This document shows, in pieces, positions 9,601 to 22,600 of a stretch of 64,000 bases of DNA. The notes under the pieces are model-generated. The model saw only the letters and a list, made by a program, of their open reading frames with translations, searched no databases and was not told the origin of the DNA. Numbering within the stretch: position 1 is the first letter of the stretch; each line of letters opens with the position of its first letter. The position numbers were made by a program, and so were the translations under genes. The stretch is from Volvox africanus (Eukaryota > Chlorophyta > Chlorophyceae > Chlamydomonadales > Volvocaceae): positions 7,077,501 through 7,141,500 of the forward strand of contig BSDZ01000078.1 of assembly GCA_030268105.1 (NCBI GenBank). The letters run 5' to 3'.

Positions 9601-12416
9601 CAGCCATCATGGCCACCAACGCTGTAAGTATCCTGGGGTATCTACGGGTAGTGCTCATTATTGGACCTTATACTGACATTTTTCGATTTGGCCTTTGCAG
9701 GCGGACACAACAGAGATACACCAATGAAATGAAAACAGGTACGTAATAGTCCGGGATTTAATCTCAATGGTGGCACCTGCATTTTGATACCTTGCTCAAC
9801 TGAGGGATAACATTAGGGTTAAGTATCGGTGCCGTACCTACTTCCCTCCCGATCACACTCCCTCCCTCCAGTGTGCCCTCCTTTTCCCCCTTCTCCCCCC
9901 CCCTCGTTGTCGGCGAGCTACACCAACGGAATTGAAACGGGTACGTCATTATACGGGATCGAGTCTGAATGGGAAAAATGGTATGTAAATACCTTCGCGA
10001 CTGCCATCATGACAGCCACCATCGCCACCGCCCAATGTAGGTAGAAAGGGAGGGAGGGAGGGCGGGAGGGAGATTGGGTGGGCGGTCGGAAGGACGGAGG
10101 GAGGGAGGGAGAGAGGCCACCATTCCCACCATCGCCACCGCCGCCACCACGGCCACATACACCGTCACCGCTACCGCCTTCACCACCGCCACCACGGCGA
10201 CCGACGCCAAGACCGCCAACATCGCCTCCATCGCCGCCGTACCGCCATGTCCGCCCCCACAGCCATCATGGCCACCAACGCTGTAAGTATCCTGGGGTAT
10301 CTACGGGTAGTGCTCATTATTGGACCTTATACTGACATTTTTCGATTTGGCCTTTGCAGGCGGACACAACAGAGATACACCAATGAAATGAAAACAGGTA
10401 CGTAATAGTCCGGGATTTAATCTCAATGGTGGCACCTGCATTTTGATACCTTGCTCAACGGAGGGATAACATTAGGGTTAAGTATCGGTGCCGTACCTAC
10501 TTCCCTCCCGATCTCACTCCCTCCCTCCAGTGTGCCCTCCTTTTCCCCCTTCTCCCCCCCCCTCGTTGTCGGCGAGCTACACCAACGGAATTGAAACGGG
10601 TACGTCATTATACGGGATCGAGTCTGAATGGGAAAAATGGTATGTAGATACCTTCGCGACTGCCATCATGACAGCCACATGCACCGTCACCACGGCCACA
10701 TGCACCGTCACCGCTACCGCCTTCACCACCGCCACCACGGCGACCGACGCCAAGACCGCCAACACCGCCTCCATCGCCGCCGTACCGCCATGTCCGCCCC
10801 CACAGCCATCATGGCCACCAACGCTGTAAGTATCCTGGGGTATCTACGGGTAGTGCTCATTATTGGACCTTATACTGACATTTTTCGATTTGGCCTTTGC
10901 AGGCGGACACAACAGAGATACACCAATGAAATGAAAACAGGTACGTAATAGTCCGGGATTTAATCTCAATGGTGGCACCTGCATTTTGATACCTTGCTCA
11001 ACTGAGGGATAACATTAGGGTTAAGTATCGGTGCCGTACCTACTTCCCTCCCGATCTCACTCCCTCCCTCCCGTGTGCCCTCTCTTTCTCCCTCTCCCAC
11101 CCCCGTTGTCGGCGAGCTACGCCAACGGAATTGAAACGGGTACGTCATTATACGGGATCGAGTCTGAATGGGAAAAATGGTATGTAGATACCTTCGCGAC
11201 TGCCATCATGACAGCCACCATCGCCACCGCCCAATGTAGGTAGAAAGGGAGGGAGGGAGGGCGGGAGGGAGATTGGGTGGGCGGTCGGAAGGACGGAGGG
11301 AGGGAGGGAGAGAGGCCACCATTCCCACCATCGCCACCGCCGCCACCACGGCCACATACACCGTCACCGCTACCGCCTTCACCACCGCCACCACGGCGAC
11401 CGACGCCAAGACCGCCAACATCGCCTCCATCGCCGCCGTACCGCCATGTCCGCCCCCACAGCCATCATGGCCACCAACGCTGTAAGTATCCTGGGGTATC
11501 TACGGGTAGTGCTCATTATTGGACCTTATACTGACATTTTTCGATTTGGCCTTTGCAGGCGGACACAACAGAGATACACCAATGAAATGAAAACAGGTAC
11601 GTAATAGTCCGGGATTTAGTCTCAATGGTGGCACCTGCATTTTGATACCTTGCTCAACGGAGGGATAACATTAGGGTTAAGTATCGGTGCCGTACCTACT
11701 TCCCTCCCGATCTCACTCCCTCCCTCCAGTGTGCCCTCCTTTTCCCCCTTCTCACCCCCCCTCGTTGTCGGCGACCTACACCAACGGAATTGAAACGGGT
11801 ACGTCATTATACGGGATCGAGTCTGAATGGGAAAAATGGTATGTAGATACCTTCGCGACTGCCATCATGACAGCCACATGCACCGTCACCACGGCCACAT
11901 GCACCGTCACCGCTACCGCCTTCACCACCGCCACCACGGCGACCGACGCCAAGACCGCCAACACCGCCTCCATCGCCGCCGTACCGCCATGTCCGCCCCC
12001 ACAGCCATCATGGCCACCAACGCTGTAAGTATCCTGGGGTATCTACGGGTAGTGCTCATTATTGGACCTTATACTGACATTTTTCGATTTGGCCTTTGCA
12101 GGCGGACACAACAGAGATACACCAATGAAATGAAAACAGGTACGTAATAGTCCGGGATTTAATCTCAATGGTGGCACCTGCATTTTGATACCTTGCTCAA
12201 CGGAGGGATAACATTAGGGTTAAGTATCGGTGCCGTACCTACTTCCCTCCCGATCTCACTCCCTCCCTCCAGTGTGCCCTCCTTTTCCCCCTTCTCCCCC
12301 CCCCTCGTTGTCGGCGAGCTACACCAACGGAATTGAAACGGGTACGTCATTATACGGGATCGAGTCTGAATGGGAAAAATGGTATGTAGATACCTTCGCG
12401 ACTGCCATCATGACAG

Positions 12417-12567
12417 CCACATGCACCGTCACCACGGCCACATGCACCGTCACCGCTACCGCCTTCACCACCGCCACCACGGCGACCGACGCCAAGACCG
12501 CCAACACCGCCTCCATCGCCGCCGTACCGCCATGTCCGCCCCCACAGCCATCATGGCCACCAACGCT
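12417..12567 (+). CDS. Representative repeat exon C, short type (151 nt)
   Basis: Acceptor CATCATGACAG precedes 12417 and donor GTAAGT follows 12567. Read in phase 1 in, phase 2 out, it gives TCTVTTATCTVTATAFTTAT, then TATDAKTANTASIAAV and PPCPPPQPSWPPT. All three frames are open, but only this one continues without a stop into exon A. The product is Thr/Ala-rich with a Pro-rich Cys-containing end. The same exon recurs in every array I unit, with a TANT/TANI polymorphism and TCTV/TYTV variants. Frame choice rests on phase compatibility, not on homology. Confidence 0.5.
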
Positions 12568-12644
12568 GTAAGTATCCTGGGGTATCTACGGGTAGTGCTC
12601 ATTATTGGACCTTATACTGACATTTTTCGATTTGGCCTTTGCAG
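12568..12644 (+). other. Representative 77-nt C-to-A intron
   Basis: GTAAGT donor and a TTTGGCCTTTGCAG acceptor. Length and sequence are virtually invariant across the array; one copy near 37961 has GACCTTTGCAG. A TATACTGACATTT stretch about 30 nt before the acceptor is a plausible branch-point region (ACTGAC). The strength of both sites in nearly every copy is the best single indication that units are, or recently were, spliced. Confidence 0.65.
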
Positions 12645-12682
12645 GCGGACACAACAGAGATACACCAATGAAATGAAAACAG
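12645..12682 (+). CDS. Representative repeat exon A (38 nt)
   Basis: Two of its three frames contain TGA. The only open one reads RTQQRYTNEMKT and requires two bases from exon C, which is exactly what exon C supplies. It ends at GTACGT, leaving one base (phase 1). The next exon C is entered in phase 1, so A+C = 189 nt = 63 codons and the frame is kept over any number of units. A second GT four bases downstream (GTAATA) would give a 42-nt exon in phase 2. Confidence 0.5.
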
Positions 12683-12861
12683 GTACGTAATAGTCCGGGA
12701 TTTAATCTCAATGGTGGCACCTGCATTTTGATACCTTGCTCAACGGAGGGATAACATTAGGGTTAAGTATCGGTGCCGTACCTACTTCCCTCCCGATCTC
12801 ACTCCCTCCCTCCCGTGTGCCCTCTCTTTCCCCCTTCTCCCCCCCCCTCGTTGTCGGCGAG

Positions 12862-12924
12862 CTACACCAACGGAATTGAAACGGGTACGTCATTATACGG
12901 GATCGAGTCTGAATGGGAAAAATG
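12862..12924 (+). CDS. Candidate cassette exon B, homologous to exon A
   Basis: Between a weak acceptor GTCGGCGAG and a GTATGT donor lie 63 nt (21 codons). In phase 1 they read TPTELKRVRHYTGSSLNGKN and rejoin exon C in phase 1, so inclusion or skipping does not shift the frame. Its 5' part (ACACCAACGGAATTGAAACG plus GTACGT) aligns to the end of exon A and its donor, so B arose by duplication of A. An earlier GTACGT donor gives a 23-nt version. Four units (about 11774, 15258, 34155, 39660) have GCGACC instead of GCGAG and so lose the acceptor, which argues that B is often not used. Confidence 0.3.
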
Positions 12925-13499
12925 GTATGTAGATACCTTCGCGACTGCCATCATGACAGCCACATGCACCGTCACCACGGCCACATGCACCGTCACCGCT
13001 ACCGCCTTCACCACCGCCACCACGGCGACCGACGCCAAGACCGCCAACACCGCCTCCATCGCCGCCGTACCGCCATGTCCGCCCCCACAGCCATCATGGC
13101 CACCAACGCTGTAAGTATCCTGGGGTATCTACGGGTAGTGCTCATTATTGGACCTTATACTGACATTTTTCGATTTGGCCTTTGCAGGCGGACACAACAG
13201 AGATACACCAATGAAATGAAAACAGGTACGTAATAGTCCGGGATTTAATCTCAATGGTGGCACCTGCATTTTGATACCTTGCTCAACTGAGGGATAACAT
13301 TAGGGTTAAGTATCGGTGCCGTACCTACTTCCCTCCCGATCTCACTCCCTCCCTCCCGTGTGCCCTCTCTTTCTCCCTCTCCCACCCCCGTTGTCGGCGA
13401 GCTACGCCAACGGAATTGAAACGGGTACGTCATTATACGGGATCGAGTCTGAATGGGAAAAATGGTATGTAGATACCTTCGCGACTGCCATCATGACAG

Positions 13500-13640
13500 C
13501 TACCATCGCCACCGCCCAATGTAGGTAGAAAGGGAGGGAGGGAGGGCGGGAGGGAGATTGGGTGGGCGGTCGGAAGGACGGAGGGAGGGAGGGAGAGAGG
13601 CCACCATTCCCACCATCGCCACCGCCGCCACCACGGCCAC
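13500..13640 (+). other. Representative long-type insert in exon C, candidate new intron
   Basis: Twenty units (inserts near 7640, 8840, 10040, 11240, 13523, 14722, 17007, 18749, 19948, 21147, 23432, 25174, 26373, 27572, 29315, 30135, 30791, 31990, 34278 and 37107) carry 113 extra nt in exon C. The insert begins CAATGTAGGTAGAAAG, holds runs of GGGA, and is flanked on both sides by the 17-bp sequence CCACCATCGCCACCGCC. Read through, it puts a TAG in frame. Spliced from a GTAGGT or GTAGAA donor to one of the GAG|AG acceptors, the frame is restored into ATIPTIATAATTATYTV. Acceptors are non-standard and purine-rich, so splicing is uncertain. Confidence 0.45.
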
Positions 13641-16600
13641 ATACACCGTCACCGCTACCGCCTTCACCACCGCCACCACGGCGACCGACGCCAAGACCGC
13701 CAACATCGCCTCCATCGCCGCCGTACCGCCATGTCCGCCCCCACAGCCATCATGGCCACCAACGCTGTAAGTATCCTGGGGTATCTACGGGTAGTGCTCA
13801 TTATTGGACCTTATACTGACATTTTTCGATTTGGCCTTTGCAGGCGGACACAACAGAGATACACCAATGAAATGAAAACAGGTACGTAATAGTCCGGGAT
13901 TTAATCTCAATGGTGGCACCTGCATTTTGATACCTTGCTCAACGGAGGGATAACATTAGGGTTAAGTATCGGTGCCGTACCTACTTCCCTCCCGATCTCA
14001 CTCCCTCCCTCCAGTGTGCCCTCCTTTTCCCCCTTCTCCCCCCCCCTCGTTGTCGGCGAGCTACACCAACGGAATTGAAACGGGTACGTCATTATACGGG
14101 ATCGAGTCTGAATGGGAAAAATGGTATGTAGATACCTTCGCGACTGCCATCATGACAGCCACATGCACCGTCACCACGGCCACATGCACCGTCACCGCTA
14201 CCGCCTTCACCACCGCCACCACGGCGACCGACGCCAAGACCGCCAACACCGCCTCCATCGCCGCCGTACCGCCATGTCCGCCCCCACAGCCATCATGGCC
14301 ACCAACGCTGTAAGTATCCTGGGGTATCTACGGGTAGTGCTCATTATTGGACCTTATACTGACATTTTTCGATTTGGCCTTTGCAGGCGGACACAACAGA
14401 GATACACCAATGAAATGAAAACAGGTACGTAATAGTCCGGGATTTAATCTCAATGGTGGCACCTGCATTTTGATACCTTGCTCAACTGAGGGATAACATT
14501 AGGGTTAAGTATCGGTGCCGTACCTACTTCCCTCCCGATCTCACTCCCTCCCTCCCGTGTGCCCTCTCTTTCTCCCTCTCCCACCCCCGTTGTCGGCGAG
14601 CTACGCCAACGGAATTGAAACGGGTACGTCATTATACGGGATCGAGTCTGAATGGGAAAAATGGTATGTAGATACCTTCGCGACTGCCATCATGACAGCC
14701 ACCATCGCCACCGCCCAATGTAGGTAGAAAGGGAGGGAGGGAGGGCGGGAGGGAGATTGGGTGGGCGGTCGGAAGGACGGAGGGAGGGAGGGAGAGAGGC
14801 CACCATTCCCACCATCGCCACCGCCGCCACCACGGCCACATACACCGTCACCGCTACCGCCTTCACCACCGCCACCACGGCGACCGACGCCAAGACCGCC
14901 AACATCGCCTCCATCGCCGCCGTACCGCCATGTCCGCCCCCACAGCCATCATGGCCACCAACGCTGTAAGTATCCTGGGGTATCTACGGGTAGTGCTCAT
15001 TATTGGACCTTATACTGACATTTTTCGATTTGGCCTTTGCAGGCGGACACAACAGAGATACACCAATGAAATGAAAACAGGTACGTAATAGTCCGGGATT
15101 TAGTCTCAATGGTGGCACCTGCATTTTGATACCTTGCTCAACGGAGGGATAACATTAGGGTTAAGTATCGGTGCCGTACCTACTTCCCTCCCGATCTCAC
15201 TCCCTCCCTCCAGTGTGCCCTCCTTTTCCCCCTTCTCACCCCCCCTCGTTGTCGGCGACCTACACCAACGGAATTGAAACGGGTACGTCATTATACGGGA
15301 TCGAGTCTGAATGGGAAAAATGGTATGTAGATACCTTCGCGACTGCCATCATGACAGCCACATGCACCGTCACCACGGCCACATGCACCGTCACCGCTAC
15401 CGCCTTCACCACCGCCACCACGGCGACCGACGCCAAGACCGCCAACACCGCCTCCATCGCCGCCGTACCGCCATGTCCGCCCCCACAGCCATCATGGCCA
15501 CCAACGCTGTAAGTATCCTGGGGTATCTACGGGTAGTGCTCATTATTGGACCTTATACTGACATTTTTCGATTTGGCCTTTGCAGGCGGACACAACAGAG
15601 ATACACCAATGAAATGAAAACAGGTACGTAATAGTCCGGGATTTAATCTCAATGGTGGCACCTGCATTTTGATACCTTGCTCAACGGAGGGATAACATTA
15701 GGGTTAAGTATCGGTGCCGTACCTACTTCCCTCCCGATCTCACTCCCTCCCTCCAGTGTGCCCTCCTTTTCCCCCTTCTCCCCCCCCCTCGTTGTCGGCG
15801 AGCTACACCAACGGAATTGAAACGGGTACGTCATTATACGGGATCGAGTCTGAATGGGAAAAATGGTATGTAGATACCTTCGCGACTGCCATCATGACAG
15901 CCACATGCACCGTCACCACGGCCACATGCACCGTCACCGCTACCGCCTTCACCACCGCCACCACGGCGACCGACGCCAAGACCGCCAACACCGCCTCCAT
16001 CGCCGCCGTACCGCCATGTCCGCCCCCACAGCCATCATGGCCACCAACGCTGTAAGTATCCTGGGGTATCTACGGGTAGTGCTCATTATTGGACCTTATA
16101 CTGACATTTTTCGATTTGGCCTTTGCAGGCGGACACAACAGAGATACACCAATGAAATGAAAACAGGTACGTAATAGTCCGGGATTTAATCTCAATGGTG
16201 GCACCTGCATTTTGATACCTTGCTCAACGGAGGGATAACATTAGGGTTAAGTATCGGTGCCGTACCTACTTCCCTCCCGATCTCACTCCCTCCCTCCCGT
16301 GTGCCCTCTCTTTCCCCCTTCTCCCCCCCCCTCGTTGTCGGCGAGCTACACCAACGGAATTGAAACGGGTACGTCATTATACGGGATCGAGTCTGAATGG
16401 GAAAAATGGTATGTAGATACCTTCGCGACTGCCATCATGACAGCCACATGCACCGTCACCACGGCCACATGCACCGTCACCGCTACCGCCTTCACCACCG
16501 CCACCACGGCGACCGACGCCAAGACCGCCAACACCGCCTCCATCGCCGCCGTACCGCCATGTCCGCCCCCACAGCCATCATGGCCACCAACGCTGTAAGT

Positions 16601-19600
16601 ATCCTGGGGTATCTACGGGTAGTGCTCATTATTGGACCTTATACTGACATTTTTCGATTTGGCCTTTGCAGGCGGACACAACAGAGATACACCAATGAAA
16701 TGAAAACAGGTACGTAATAGTCCGGGATTTAATCTCAATGGTGGCACCTGCATTTTGATACCTTGCTCAACTGAGGGATAACATTAGGGTTAAGTATCGG
16801 TGCCGTACCTACTTCCCTCCCGATCTCACTCCCTCCCTCCCGTGTGCCCTCTCTTTCTCCCTCTCCCACCCCCGTTGTCGGCGAGCTACGCCAACGGAAT
16901 TGAAACGGGTACGTCATTATACGGGATCGAGTCTGAATGGGAAAAATGGTATGTAGATACCTTCGCGACTGCCATCATGACAGCTACCATCGCCACCGCC
17001 CAATGTAGGTAGAAAGGGAGGGAGGGAGGGCGGGAGGGAGATTGGGTGGGCGGTCGGAAGGACGGAGGGAGGGAGGGAGAGAGGCCACCATTCCCACCAT
17101 CGCCACCGCCGCCACCACGGCCACATACACCGTCACCGCTACCGCCTTCACCACCGCCACCACGGCGACCGACGCCAAGACCGCCAACATCGCCTCCATC
17201 GCCGCCGTACCGCCATGTCCGCCCCCACAGCCATCATGGCCACCAACGCTGTAAGTATCCTGGGGTATCTACGGGTAGTGCTCATTATTGGACCTTATAC
17301 TGACATTTTTCGATTTGGCCTTTGCAGGCGGACACAACAGAGATACACCAATGAAATGAAAACAGGTACGTAATAGTCCGGGATTTAATCTCAATGGTGG
17401 CACCTGCATTTTGATACCTTGCTCAACGGAGGGATAACATTAGGGTTAAGTATCGGTGCCGTACCTACTTCCCTCCCGATCTCACTCCCTCCCTCCAGTG
17501 TGCCCTCCTTTTCCCCCTTCTCCCCCCCCCTCGTTGTCGGCGAGCTACACCAACGGAATTGAAACGGGTACGTCATTATACGGGATCGAGTCTGAATGGG
17601 AAAAATGGTATGTAGATACCTTCGCGACTGCCATCATGACAGCCACATGCACCGTCACCACGGCCACATGCACCGTCACCGCTACCGCCTTCACCACCGC
17701 CACCACGGCGACCGACGCCAAGACCGCCAACACCGCCTCCATCGCCGCCGTACCGCCATGTCCGCCCCCACAGCCATCATGGCCACCAACGCTGTAAGTA
17801 TCCTGGGGTATCTACGGGTAGTGCTCATTATTGGACCTTATACTGACATTTTTCGATTTGGCCTTTGCAGGCGGACACAACAGAGATACACCAATGAAAT
17901 GAAAACAGGTACGTAATAGTCCGGGATTTAATCTCAATGGTGGCACCTGCATTTTGATACCTTGCTCAACGGAGGGATAACATTAGGGTTAAGTATCGGT
18001 GCCGTACCTACTTCCCTCCCGATCTCACTCCCTCCCTCCCGTGTGCCCTCTCTTTCCCCCTTCTCCCCCCCCCTCGTTGTCGGCGAGCTACACCAACGGA
18101 ATTGAAACGGGTACGTCATTATACGGGATCGAGTCTGAATGGGAAAAATGGTATGTAGATACCTTCGCGACTGCCATCATGACAGCCACATGCACCGTCA
18201 CCACGGCCACATGCACCGTCACCGCTACCGCCTTCACCACCGCCACCACGGCGACCGACGCCAAGACCGCCAACACCGCCTCCATCGCCGCCGTACCGCC
18301 ATGTCCGCCCCCACAGCCATCATGGCCACCAACGCTGTAAGTATCCTGGGGTATCTACGGGTAGTGCTCATTATTGGACCTTATACTGACATTTTTCGAT
18401 TTGGCCTTTGCAGGCGGACACAACAGAGATACACCAATGAAATGAAAACAGGTACGTAATAGTCCGGGATTTAATCTCAATGGTGGCACCTGCATTTTGA
18501 TACCTTGCTCAACGGAGGGATAACATTAGGGTTAAGTATCGGTGCCGTACCTACTTCCCTCCCGATCTCACTCCCTCCCTCCCGTGTGCCCTCTCTTTCT
18601 CCCTCTCCCACCCCCGTTGTCGGCGAGCTACGCCAACGGAATTGAAACGGGTACGTCATTATACGGGATCGAGTCTGAATGGGAAAAATGGTATGTAGAT
18701 ACCTTCGCGACTGCCATCATGACAGCTACCATCGCCACCGCCCAATGTAGGTAGAAAGGGAGGGAGGGAGGGCGGGAGGGAGATTGGGTGGGCGGTCGGA
18801 AGGACGGAGGGAGGGAGGGAGAGAGGCCACCATTCCCACCATCGCCACCGCCGCCACCACGGCCACATACACCGTCACCGCTACCGCCTTCACCACCGCC
18901 ACCACGGCGACCGACGCCAAGACCGCCAACATCGCCTCCATCGCCGCCGTACCGCCATGTCCGCCCCCACAGCCATCATGGCCACCAACGCTGTAAGTAT
19001 CCTGGGGTATCTACGGGTAGTGCTCATTATTGGACCTTATACTGACATTTTTCGATTTGGCCTTTGCAGGCGGACACAACAGAGATACACCAATGAAATG
19101 AAAACAGGTACGTAATAGTCCGGGATTTAGTCTCAATGGTGGCACCTGCATTTTGATACCTTGCTCAACTGAGGGATAACATTAGGGTTAAGTATCGGTG
19201 CCGTACCTACTTCCCTCCCGATCTCACTCCCTCCCTCCAGTGTGCCCTCCTTTTCCCCCTTCTCACCCCCCCTCGTTGTCGGCGAGCTACACCAACGGAA
19301 TTGAAACGGGTACGTCATTATACGGGATCGAGTCTGAATGGGAAAAATGGTATGTAGATACCTTCGCGACTGCCATCATGACAGCCACATGCACCGTCAC
19401 CACGGCCACATGCACCGTCACCGCTACCGCCTTCACCACCGCCACCACGGCGACCGACGCCAAGACCGCCAACACCGCCTCCATCGCCGCCGTACCGCCA
19501 TGTCCGCCCCCACAGCCATCATGGCCACCAACGCTGTAAGTATCCTGGGGTATCTACGGGTAGTGCTCATTATTGGACCTTATACTGACATTTTTCGATT

Positions 19601-22600
19601 TGGCCTTTGCAGGCGGACACAACAGAGATACACCAATGAAATGAAAACAGGTACGTAATAGTCCGGGATTTAATCTCAATGGTGGCACCTGCATTTTGAT
19701 ACCTTGCTCAACTGAGGGATAACATTAGGGTTAAGTATCGGTGCCGTACCTACTTCCCTCCCGATCTCACTCCCTCCCTCCCGTGTGCCCTCTCTTTCTC
19801 CCTCTCCCACCCCCGTTGTCGGCGAGCTACGCCAACGGAATTGAAACGGGTACGTCATTATACGGGATCGAGTCTGAATGGGAAAAATGGTATGTAGATA
19901 CCTTCGCGACTGCCATCATGACAGCCACCATCGCCACCGCCCAATGTAGGTAGAAAGGGAGGGAGGGAGGGCGGGAGGGAGATTGGGTGGGCGGTCGGAA
20001 GGACGGAGGGAGGGAGGGAGAGAGGCCACCATTCCCACCATCGCCACCGCCGCCACCACGGCCACATACACCGTCACCGCTACCGCCTTCACCACCGCCA
20101 CCACGGCGACCGACGCCAAGACCGCCAACATCGCCTCCATCGCCGCCGTACCGCCATGTCCGCCCCCACAGCCATCATGGCCACCAACGCTGTAAGTATC
20201 CTGGGGTATCTACGGGTAGTGCTCATTATTGGACCTTATACTGACATTTTTCGATTTGGCCTTTGCAGGCGGACACAACAGAGATACACCAATGAAATGA
20301 AAACAGGTACGTAATAGTCCGGGATTTAGTCTCAATGGTGGCACCTGCATTTTGATACCTTGCTCAACTGAGGGATAACATTAGGGTTAAGTATCGGTGC
20401 CGTACCTACTTCCCTCCCGATCTCACTCCCTCCCTCCAGTGTGCCCTCCTTTTCCCCCTTCTCACCCCCCCTCGTTGTCGGCGAGCTACACCAACGGAAT
20501 TGAAACGGGTACGTCATTATACGGGATCGAGTCTGAATGGGAAAAATGGTATGTAGATACCTTCGCGACTGCCATCATGACAGCCACATGCACCGTCACC
20601 ACGGCCACATGCACCGTCACCGCTACCGCCTTCACCACCGCCACCACGGCGACCGACGCCAAGACCGCCAACACCGCCTCCATCGCCGCCGTACCGCCAT
20701 GTCCGCCCCCACAGCCATCATGGCCACCAACGCTGTAAGTATCCTGGGGTATCTACGGGTAGTGCTCATTATTGGACCTTATACTGACATTTTTCGATTT
20801 GGCCTTTGCAGGCGGACACAACAGAGATACACCAATGAAATGAAAACAGGTACGTAATAGTCCGGGATTTAATCTCAATGGTGGCACCTGCATTTTGATA
20901 CCTTGCTCAACTGAGGGATAACATTAGGGTTAAGTATCGGTGCCGTACCTACTTCCCTCCCGATCTCACTCCCTCCCTCCCGTGTGCCCTCTCTTTCTCC
21001 CTCTCCCACCCCCGTTGTCGGCGAGCTACGCCAACGGAATTGAAACGGGTACGTCATTATACGGGATCGAGTCTGAATGGGAAAAATGGTATGTAGATAC
21101 CTTCGCGACTGCCATCATGACAGCTACCATCGCCACCGCCCAATGTAGGTAGAAAGGGAGGGAGGGAGGGCGGGAGGGAGATTGGGTGGGCGGTCGGAAG
21201 GACGGAGGGAGGGAGGGAGAGAGGCCACCATTCCCACCATCGCCACCGCCGCCACCACGGCCACATACACCGTCACCGCTACCGCCTTCACCACCGCCAC
21301 CACGGCGACCGACGCCAAGACCGCCAACATCGCCTCCATCGCCGCCGTACCGCCATGTCCGCCCCCACAGCCATCATGGCCACCAACGCTGTAAGTATCC
21401 TGGGGTATCTACGGGTAGTGCTCATTATTGGACCTTATACTGACATTTTTCGATTTGGCCTTTGCAGGCGGACACAACAGAGATACACCAATGAAATGAA
21501 AACAGGTACGTAATAGTCCGGGATTTAATCTCAATGGTGGCACCTGCATTTTGATACCTTGCTCAACGGAGGGATAACATTAGGGTTAAGTATCGGTGCC
21601 GTACCTACTTCCCTCCCGATCTCACTCCCTCCCTCCAGTGTGCCCTCCTTTTCCCCCATCTCCCCCCCCCTCGTTGTCGGCGAGCTACACCAACGGAATT
21701 GAAACGGGTACGTCATTATACGGGATCGAGTCTGAATGGGAAAAATGGTATGTAGATACCTTCGCGACTGCCATCATGACAGCCACATGCACCGTCACCA
21801 CGGCCACATGCACCGTCACCGCTACCGCCTTCACCACCGCCACCACGGCGACCGACGCCAAGACCGCCAACACCGCCTCCATCGCCGCCGTACCGCCATG
21901 TCCGCCCCCACAGCCATCATGGCCACCAACGCTGTAAGTATCCTGGGGTATCTACGGGTAGTGCTCATTATTGGACCTTATACTGACATTTTTCGATTTG
22001 GCCTTTGCAGGCGGACACAACAGAGATACACCAATGAAATGAAAACAGGTACGTAATAGTCCGGGATTTAATCTCAATGGTGGCACCTGCATTTTGATAC
22101 CTTGCTCAACGGAGGGATAACATTAGGGTTAAGTATCGGTGCCGTACCTACTTCCCTCCCGATCTCACTCCCTCCCTCCAGTGTGCCCTCCTTTTCCCCC
22201 TTCTCCCCCCCCCTCGTTGTCGGCGAGCTACACCAACGGAATTGAAACGGGTACGTCATTATACGGGATCGAGTCTGAATGGGAAAAATGGTATGTAGAT
22301 ACCTTCGCGACTGCCATCATGACAGCCACATGCACCGTCACCACGGCCACATGCACCGTCACCGCTACCGCCTTCACCACCGCCACCACGGCGACCGACG
22401 CCAAGACCGCCAACACCGCCTCCATCGCCGCCGTACCGCCATGTCCGCCCCCACAGCCATCATGGCCACCAACGCTGTAAGTATCCTGGGGTATCTACGG
22501 GTAGTGCTCATTATTGGACCTTATACTGACATTTTTCGATTTGGCCTTTGCAGGCGGACACAACAGAGATACACCAATGAAATGAAAACAGGTACGTAAT

